64,000 bases of DNA from Acanthornis magna (taxonomy: Eukaryota > Chordata > Aves > Passeriformes > Acanthizidae). The notes beneath the pieces are model-generated. The model was not told the DNA's origin and made no database searches. It saw nothing but the letters and a program-made list of their open reading frames with translations. Shown here in pieces: positions 56,470-64,000 of this stretch. Position numbers and translations under genes: made by a program. Location of the stretch: contig JAWUZG010000135.1 of NCBI GenBank assembly GCA_036785705.1, positions 1,674,001-1,738,000 on the forward strand, read 5' to 3'. The stretch's first letter is position 1, and each line of letters opens with the position of its first letter.

Positions 56470-57085
56470 TGTTATAAGTTAATGTTAAAATAGATTGACA
56501 AAAGTCAGGCCAATTAAAATAATTTGGTTTATTGAGCAAGCAGTCAGCAAACAAAACAGCGCTGGGCTGCCGGGGAGTCTCCGCTCCAGCACGGCAAGCG
56601 ATTTCCCCTCCCATAGTCTCTGGTTTTATCCCCTTCTTCTTCCTGGTATACGTAGATCTTCCTGTAGTACTCTGTGTCTGCGCGGCCTGTTGCTAGGGGG
56701 TCTTCTTCTGCCTTTTGGTGGTCGTGAGGCTGAAGGCCGTAGTCTTCCTCCGATGTTCTTTTTAGTAATCTTACACAATAGGGAGGGGGCTTTACATCAC
56801 CAGATAGGTGGTCCTGACATTATTTAATTATCTGCTCCTTCTGAGGGTCTTGTGGTTCTGGCATTTCTTAATCATCTGCTCCTTCTGACTTAGCTTAGGC
56901 AATCTCTGTTTCCTTTCTTGGCTTTTATTTCCTTTCTTGGCTTTTATTAGGCAAGGTTAGTTCCTCTTGACTTTTATTAGACAAGAGTCATAAGCCTTCT
57001 TAAGCAAAGTTCAATAACAAACACAAGACTATTGATTACAATTTCTAACAAGATTTGATTAACAAACTCAAAGCTATTTATAACA
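56470..57085 (-). mobile_element. Solo LTR at the palindrome junction
   Basis: A 616 bp element with inverted terminal bases TGTTATAA at 56470 and TTATAACA at 57085, and minus-strand AATAAA at 56533-56528 about 60 bases before its end. Flanks differ (AGCGGCA left, CTGACC right), so there is no target-site duplication. The right flank is the first base of the inverted-repeat arm. Not similar to the other LTRs in the window. Confidence 0.7.
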
Positions 57086-58064
57086 CTGACCATCAAAAAA
57101 CCAAGGCACATTGCAAATATTATGGGGTGTGAAAGTGAAACTATTGGTACAAAACTGAGCCCCACAGGTTGAAAGCTAATGAAAAAGCAATTGAAGTTGT
57201 GCTTCTTAAGTAAGAGCCTCTCAGTTGTTCTAGAAGTCTGTAAAGAGCGGATGTAACAGCTCTCATTGACTTTTCTCTTAGGCTTATCTGCCCAATCTTT
57301 GTCAGTGCAATGTAAAAGCATTTTGTTAATGCTAATTTAAAATCTTAGCACACATAGTACTTGAAAAGTAATTTGTGGATTGGGTTTGCTGTTTGTTTCT
57401 TCACACCTTGAGAATATTTTTGTTTTGGAAGATGCAAAAGTTCAGCTTTTTTTTTTTTTTTTAACTGCAGCTTACAAAAGGAATAGATATTGCATTAAAG
57501 TTTTCAAGGCATGTGTGGGCAAAATTTTTCTTTTCTCAGGTATTTCTCCCTGGAGTGAAGAAGAGGGGGCAGTGGTTAAAATAAGCAAGGAGGACTGAAG
57601 AGGCAATGCAGGTTATGCTTGTCTAAGGTAGTGGGTTTTAAAATCCAAAATCCAGCTTGTTATCTGAGTTACTGCTGTGCCTGAAGTCTGTGGAGTTGTG
57701 TCCCTGTAGAGTGTGCCCACACTCTCTGCTTTCAGCATGGATTCAGAGCAGAACAGCCTGGGATTTGCTGCTCTGGAGCGTCCAGAAGTGAGAGCTCTGC
57801 TGCTGTTGAACACAGCTTGGGTCTCTAAATCCCTTTAATGGCTTTTGAAAAATACAGTTTGTTGGTGCCTTATCATCTAAGTGTACTTCTTGATAATGAT
57901 GCATGAATAAAACCCTTGTTTGAGCACCAGGTTGTGTTTGTTATATGGCTACTGTTTTGTAGTTGTTAATTTAGTTGGTCTATCAGTGGCTGGCACCCAA
58001 GCTGAAATGTGCATGTCTTTTTGTTATGTTTATAACAATTCACACTAAAATGTCTTGGTTGTTT

Positions 58065-58330
58065 TGGTGGGGGGTTGGGGGGTTTTTTTGTTTTGGTTTT
58101 TTTTGGTGGGTTTTATTTTTTTTCTGTTTTTTTTTTTTTTTTTTTTGTTGTTGTTGTTGTTTTTTGTTGTTGTTTTTGTTTTTGGTTTTTTTTTTGTTGT
58201 TGTTTGTATTTGGGGTTTTTTGGTTTTTGTTTGTCATTTGTTTGGTTTTTGTTTTGTTTTGTTGTTTTGTTGTTTTCTTGGTTGTTTTTTCTTTGTTTTG
58301 TTTTGTTTTGTTTTTTGTTTTTTACATAGC
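58065..58330 (+). repeat. T-rich (GTTT)n-type simple repeat, right arm
   Basis: Reverse complement of 4548-4810, with small length differences. Lies in intron 1 of the right FBXO15-like copy. Frames rich in Phe, Val and Leu are artefacts. Confidence 0.85.
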
Positions 58331-60166
58331 ACAGTTGACAGTGTAGACCAGAGTTGTTAATTTCTTTCGATTCTGTTTTTCTTTGAGCCTAAATGAATCT
58401 TAAACCAAGAGCAGTGTGCATTAAAGGTACATGGTACCCAAATACTTCAAAATTAGGTGTTTTCCCCCCATATTGATTGGTTGCCTAGAAACCCAGAGCT
58501 GATTTGAGCAGGTGTTGCAAAGTCTGCTGGCAACTTAAAACATCAATAATGCAGAGAATGGGGAGCTCTGTCTGCTCGGTGGCATCAGTGGGTATGAAGC
58601 ATGAGGATTTGATTTACAATTGAAACTCTATCTCCGTATTTTTATGTGGATTCATGACAGTATTTGCAATTACAGCCTACAAAGTCCTTCCTAGCAGAAA
58701 ACTTGGGAAAACTTGGGAAAACTTGTGTGACCAGTTGGATTGTAAGAATTTGTGCTAGAAATATGCAAAGTTCCTTTCTTTTCTCTCCAAACTGTGATGT
58801 GCTAATGTTGCCAAAATAGGTTCTTTCACGCTGCTGTGCCAGAGGCCAGTCCACACACAGAGCTGAGGTATTTTACCAAATATTTACAGTTCTGCACAGA
58901 GGGAGTGCTGGGTGGCAAATCCTACAAAGCCAGCACACCAACTATCAAAGCTTTTTACTATCTCATACAATTTACCAAAGGAAAAAATTCATTTTTATTG
59001 GCTACAACTTACATAACTTTCTGAGTAGTTAGTATTCTGTCTTCCATTGTTTAATGATTCTCTTGCTTCTCATGCTAATTAGTCCACATGCTCTTTCTCT
59101 TTCTCTTCTTTTGTGTCACTGAGTTTCTTGGGTCAGTGGTTGCAAGTTCACACTTCGGGAAGTTGGAGCTGATTTCAGGAGTTGGTTTTAGAAGTTTTTC
59201 CCTTATCTTGGGAGTTCTTCCAGGTGTTCGTGTGGCCTGTAAATCTGCATTTGTTGTGTGCACTGTCCGTGGGCATCCTTCTTCCCAAGCTTTGTTAACC
59301 TCCCCCTAGGTGTGAATTTATTGAAGCATGCCAAGCCCTAAACCTTAACAAAGCAATTCTACCACCAAATAATTTGTCTTTCTAGCATCTGGACATCCCT
59401 GAGCTGCTCTCTGTTTTCATGGATTGAATCTCCTTTCCAAGCTGTTTAGGCTTGAAAGTACACAAAGATCAAACATCAAAGAACATAATTTCTTAAGAAA
59501 ATTTTACATATTCCACATTTTGCAACACTGATGAGCTATAAAAACATTGATATCTGTTTGCCTGTGGAAATAACGCTTATCTCTCAGATTTTGAGTATTT
59601 TAGCTGGGGAAGATCTGAAATGAGACTTCAACTTTGTTTCATGCATGATTCTGTTATGTATTCAAGGAAACTCTTTTTGAACCTCAACAGTTTTTGAGGA
59701 AGTTTCAAGGTATTTGGTATCTTTTAATAGCTTAGTAAAGTTGGATGGCTCAAAAACGTCTCTAGAGTAATGCTGTAAAAAAGAGGATTAATTAGTGAGT
59801 TTGACTTGCTGCAGGGGCCTGTGTTGAGGTTGGTTGTGGTGCCCACAGTGGTGCAGCTGTCTAAAGGTAACAGATCTCTGCTGGATTCAAAGTGATTTGG
59901 GGGAGTGACACTGTTCCCTTCTGACCACTGTGAGAGATGAATCACAGGAATGACAGCTGTGAGTTTAAATCTGAATCTTCCTGATGCCAGGTATTTTAAC
60001 TTGGGCATAGTTGTTCAAATCAGTGAACTGCTAGTACTGAGTTGCCATATGATGTATTCCCCGAATCTTGCCTTGGTTGAAATGTTCTGTCTAGGTTTGC
60101 ACAGGATGCGTATTTCTTCATTTTGTAGATATGTGACTCTTAACAGCTTTTCTTTCTTACAACTAG

Positions 60167-60280
60167 GTTAAGGACCTTTGCTGCCAGGCCTGGGGAATGC
60201 TCTGAGACCAAAAATGCTGGAATTAAAAGTCTGTATTCGACACCTACCATAAAACCAAAACCAAATGCGTGCATTGAGAG
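60167..60280 (+). CDS. FBXO15: FBXO15-like exon 2 (right copy)
   Basis: Acceptor TTTCTTTCTTACAACTAG and donor GTGAGT. Same 114 bases as 2595-2708 in reverse complement. Confidence 0.55.
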
Positions 60281-61352
60281 GTGAGTATGTCTTTACACAA
60301 GGAGTAAGAGTGGAAGAGTGGAAGTGTTGGCACATTGAAAGTTTTGGCACATTGCCTCTATGTTTATGCAACTAAGATTCTGAATGTAATACAATCATTG
60401 AGGTATTGGCATTATCATGCTACTCTTTAAAGCTCTCTGCTTCTGAAATAATGCTATAAATCAAGTGTTGCAAATAACAGTAGTAAAAGGATGAGAGCCA
60501 CACCTGGGGTGTTGACTTTCACAGCACCTTGTATTTTCAGCAGTGATTTGACCGTAATCAACGCTCGAGAAAATCAAAGTATAAAATCCATGTATTTTAA
60601 ACTCCGTGTAGTTACAAGGTACTGCTCAAATGGTACGAGGTTTCTATCTGTTAATACAAAAACCATGTTGGCTCATCTCCAGGGTATGTTCTGCTTGTCA
60701 GGCTTAGACTGGCGCTTTCATTTTCCAAAGCTTTCCAGAGGCACAGAGACATTGACATTTTCAGGATGCCACTTGGCTCTTGCTTTGAAGTTCACATCTT
60801 TCTTTTGACATAAATGAGAATTGTGCGAGACCCCTGAGCACATAGCGTTTGAAGATTATGATGAGGTAGAGCATGATCATTTCTGTCCTGGTGCATCTTG
60901 AGATGGGACACCACAGTCAAGAGGGAGAGTGAATATATCTGCAGTTTTGGAAAAGCTGGTCGTTGTGGAATAAATGTTAAAGTCACGGTACGAGCAATAA
61001 GAAACTGAAGCTAAATGAGGTAGTTTCATGGCAAATTGGGTTAAAGTTAACAAAGTTTAATGAAAATGCAAACCCATAACTTTTCATGTAATAGTGCTAT
61101 GCCACTTGAATAAGTTTTAATTAATTATTTTAGGCAAATGCCACATACTGGAGACTGAAAATAGAACCCAAATTCCAGTTTAACTCTTCAGGTGACTTTT
61201 GATTCCTCTTCAGGTGATTTTTGATTCATCTATTTACAAGCTGCTGGTTTCCACCTCTTCTGTTTTTCTCTGGTTTGAAATTAAAATTCTCTGCCATTGC
61301 AGTTTCCGGAGTTTGCAGGCAAGTGTAACAGTATTCCTCTCTTGTTTCCCAG

Positions 61353-61457
61353 CATGCCATCAGAAATGCTGCTGAAGGTATTTTCCTATTTGGATCCTGT
61401 GTCCCTGTTGTCTGCCGGTTGTGTGAATAAGCGCTTCTATGACCTGGCCAGTGACCA
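61353..61457 (+). CDS. FBXO15: FBXO15-like exon 3, F-box (right copy)
   Basis: Acceptor CTTGTTTCCCAG and donor GTAAGG. Same 105 bases as 1418-1522 in reverse complement, encoding the F-box start MPSEMLLKVFSYLDP. Confidence 0.7.
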
Positions 61458-62872
61458 GTAAGGAAGAGGGAAGGTTTCAGTCATGCCCCAGTTGTAGTTA
61501 TCTGAGTTATGAGTCTTTCTAATTTAGTTTCTCTGATGCCAGAGCTCTGATGCTTGTACCTGTGTGCAGTTACTCTGCCGAAATTGCACTGCATAGCCCA
61601 CAGGATGTGTTGCATGGAATTCTAGCTGTGCAAGCCCTGTTGTTTAATGGGAGTTATGAGGCAAAAACTAAATCCAGTGCTTTGAAATGTTGCTATTAGC
61701 ACTTTTTTTTTGTTTTAAAACTTGCATATATTTGTTTGTATTCACATGCACTTGCACAAACTTTTCTGCTCGAGTGATCCTAACTTGTGTGTCACCAGTA
61801 GCTTTGTGGAATGGTCATAGCTTTCACCATTTTGAAGTTCTGCTTATTTAGTTCTTTCATCAGGTTTTTGTAGAGGGGTTGATTCAATCAAATGATTCAC
61901 TAGTGGTTTTTATCTGTTGCTCTGTTGGTCAAATTTTGGTGATTTCTAAATTGAAACCAAAGAGATGAAGATAAATACTGACACTTTTTGTCTAAGGATT
62001 GCTTATACAGAGTACACCAATTGCTCCTACCGGTATCACGACAATTTTGTGAAAGGAAAAGGAGGAGAGACCCGGGTTGATATGTGATAACTAGGATGTC
62101 TGAGTATCCTTTGATTTTCTAGGATTGTACTGCATTAGTGTTGTTTGAATGAGAAAATGTCTTCCTGTATAGGAAGTTGCTGCATCCAGTATGAATCCGT
62201 TTTCCCTTATTTGCCAAAACTTATACAGTCAATTGGTTTACATTGGCTTTGACACCTTTAGAACCAATGAATTTAAAGGGAAGACTGTAATCCAGATGTA
62301 TGTTTTGAGATTGTCAGCAGGTCAGTGTAGATAAAAATTGCATAGTTGACACAAATTATCTTAGTATGCATTTTCCACTTCAGGGTGGTAAGGCAGGATG
62401 AAATCACTGTGGCTGCTCAGGGCAGGATGATTTATTTGCCTCCATCTCGATGATGTCTGTTTCCATTTTCTACTCTCAACAGAGATTAGAAAATGTGCAC
62501 AAATGGGACTTGAGGATGAAAGGGCAGTGATACTTTCCTAAACATTTGTGATTCCAGGTCCTCGTTCGTTTTCTCCTCTGTCTCCCTACCCTAACTGAAT
62601 TTTTGAGCTTGAACTAATTTCTTTGGTTGCACAGCACTGTTTTTGGAAAGGAAGAAGCAATATATAACTGAGAGTGAGGACAAGGATGGTAGGTATTTGT
62701 GATTAGTCTGTCTTCAGTCAGCTAAATTGCTGAATCTGTAACTTGAAAATGCAGGAAATGCCTACTGCTAAGCGCTGTCTTTTCAGCATCATAGAGTAAG
62801 ATGCGGAGTATCTCTCTCCAAGAAAGAAAGGATGGAGGGGAGGGGGAGTTGGGGAGGGGTTTCTAGTTAACA

Positions 62873-64000
62873 GGAGACTTTCATAGCAGGTTATTTTACT
62901 GGACTTTTTAGGCTGATTAGGACCAGTTGGATGATAGCTCAATTTCCCCCAATGATTGTATGTCAAGCACATCTCTCCTTTGTTTACATTGCCGGACAGT
63001 TCTAAACCACTTTGGGGTTAAAAAAGAACTTCCCCTCTCCATCAGAAATGTTTTGTGCTATCTGGTAACTTGGTTGCCTTTCCTGGTCTTAAAAGAGAAG
63101 TGTCTGATATCTTTGTTGTGGGTAGGAGGCAATGTGGGATGGATTCAGTCCTTGAATGCTTTCAGGAGAGGGCAAAATGCAATACAAAGCATAGCAGCGT
63201 AAGTTTGCCTGGGGATGAGTGAGGATTGGTAAAGGTAGTCTTGCCAATTAATGGTAGAAAATGTCTCTTGAGAATTTGTTGCCCTTCCCATTAATTTTCT
63301 TTAGTGCAGTTATGTGAAGTGTATGTCTGGCACTTTAAAATTAGAAAACTTACTGGAAACCTGCATTCACAGATTATTGTTCGAATTCTTGTCGGTTCCT
63401 GTATTCAGTATTCCATGAACTGTCCTAGAGATACTGAATGTCCTAGAGGGCTGAAATGTGACCTCCTAGTTTTCCTGGCGTGAAGGAGATGAACCCATCA
63501 TTACTGTCACATGTTTCTTTGTCTTCAGAAAGTCATGTCTTCTCTGAGCTTTTCCAAAGAGTGAAGAAGGGATTGACGTGACTCTGGTAACACCAAGCAA
63601 AGGTGTGAATCTGATTGTCCTCCTCCACTCCACTTTCTGCTGTATCTGTGTGAGAAACTTGAAGTGTACAGATTACCTTTGTTGAATAAAAGGTATTAAA
63701 ACACTTTCTCCACTAGCTGATTTTCTGTGAGGAGGATGCATCATTGTTTTGGGGTGGAATTTTCAAAATTTACTGCTTAACCTTTATCAGTTTTCACTTC
63801 CATTGCTGACTATGGCTCTGCTGTCCCTGAGCTTCATCCTGGATCCCATATTTTGAAGAAGGCAGACAAGACTGTTTTTGTGCTAACATTATGCTAACAT
63901 TGTGCTAACATTTCAGCTTGGTGGTAGCTGAGATGTGTGTATAAAAATTGAGTGACTGTTCTTGAAATTTATTCCTCTTCATTCTATTTTTATTTTCAGT
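62873..64000. other. Right flank, probable intron 3 of FBXO15-like copy
   Basis: No gene recognised. TGCTAACAT words are repeated three times at 63882-63911. The window ends in a polypyrimidine tract and TTTTCAG/T, which could be the acceptor of the next FBXO15-like exon. Whether this stretch also belongs to the inverted repeat cannot be seen. Confidence 0.4.

Larger units (their letters stand above)
60167..61457 (+). pseudogene. FBXO15: FBXO15-like gene, right-arm copy lacking exon 1
   Basis: Plus-strand exon 2 (60167-60280) and exon 3 (61353-61457) are identical in sequence to the left copy and have intact splice sites. Exon 1 and the CpG promoter are absent because the arm ends in intron 1 at 57086, where an antisense LTR takes over. 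The gene may continue right of the window: the last bases are a pyrimidine tract, TTTTCAG and one T, a plausible next acceptor. The copy is either a promoter-less pseudogene or is transcribed from another promoter; the F-box frame itself is undamaged. Confidence 0.6.
57086..62872 (-). repeat. Right arm of large inverted repeat
   Basis: Reverse complement of 1-5783. The inner edge lies at 57086, directly after the final CA of a solo LTR. Position 62872 pairs with window base 1, so the outer edge is not established here. Both FBXO15-like exons are identical between arms. The spacer of about 51.3 kb separates this from the compact palindromes known on sex chromosomes, though near-identity of arms is shared with them. 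Confidence 0.95.

Noticed and set aside
61990..62090. Possible exon starting after TTTTTGTCTAAG (frame to TGA at about 62086)
   Set aside because: Does not resemble the next FBXO15 segment and the phase does not fit the exon 3 donor clearly.

Overview
The window looks like a bird genome, probably a songbird. The evidence is CR1 LINE copies (one with coding sequence, several short 3' tails), avian-type endogenous retroviruses with several LTR families, split vertebrate exons with GT-AG sites, and MHC class I-like leader exons of the passerine type. No prokaryotic gene organisation, tRNA, rRNA or CRISPR array was seen. Almost every long open frame is either a retroelement remnant or an artefact of low-complexity DNA. 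The host genes are split into short exons.

Layout. (1) 1-5783 and 57086-62872 are near-identical arms of a large inverted repeat with a spacer of about 51 kb. The left arm continues past the window edge. Each arm carries the same two exons of an F-box gene, most like FBXO15. The left copy runs on the minus strand and also has a CpG-rich promoter and exon 1 (6551-6570) outside the arm. The right copy runs on the plus strand and lacks them. Its arm begins exactly at the edge of a solo LTR (56470-57085). (2) 6.9-9.5 kb holds a minus-strand CR1 element. (3) 9.7-15.5 kb is GC-rich and built of minisatellites around two opposed copies of an MHC class I-like promoter and leader exon, plus two shortened alpha-1-like exon fragments. 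A third promoter copy lies at 53.0 kb. (4) 16.17-16.4 kb is an orphan first exon and promoter of a TMCO1-like gene. (5) 20.0-38.7 kb is a plus-strand SEMA4D-like gene, eleven consecutive coding exons from the signal peptide through most of the sema domain. It has an in-frame stop, a two-base deficit in one exon, a large antisense retrovirus in its first coding intron, two small LTRs in other introns, and no 3' half. (6) 41.7-45.1 kb is a second antisense retrovirus with an env frame broken by only two stop codons. (7) 45.4-57.1 kb is a mosaic of a GC-rich unit in three copies (one inverted), a CTTT tract, a solo LTR, a 2.4 kb TCC array, the third MHC-like unit and a foldback.

How it fits together. 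The window is a mosaic of duplicated gene starts (FBXO15, MHC class I, TMCO1), one decaying partial gene (SEMA4D), retroviruses and satellites, with a large palindrome. SEMA4D is Z-linked in chicken to my knowledge. A decayed, retrovirus-rich copy beside a palindrome therefore suggests a W chromosome. A germline-restricted chromosome or a repeat-rich autosomal segment are alternatives. This placement is inference and was not tested. All repeat boundaries were judged by eye.
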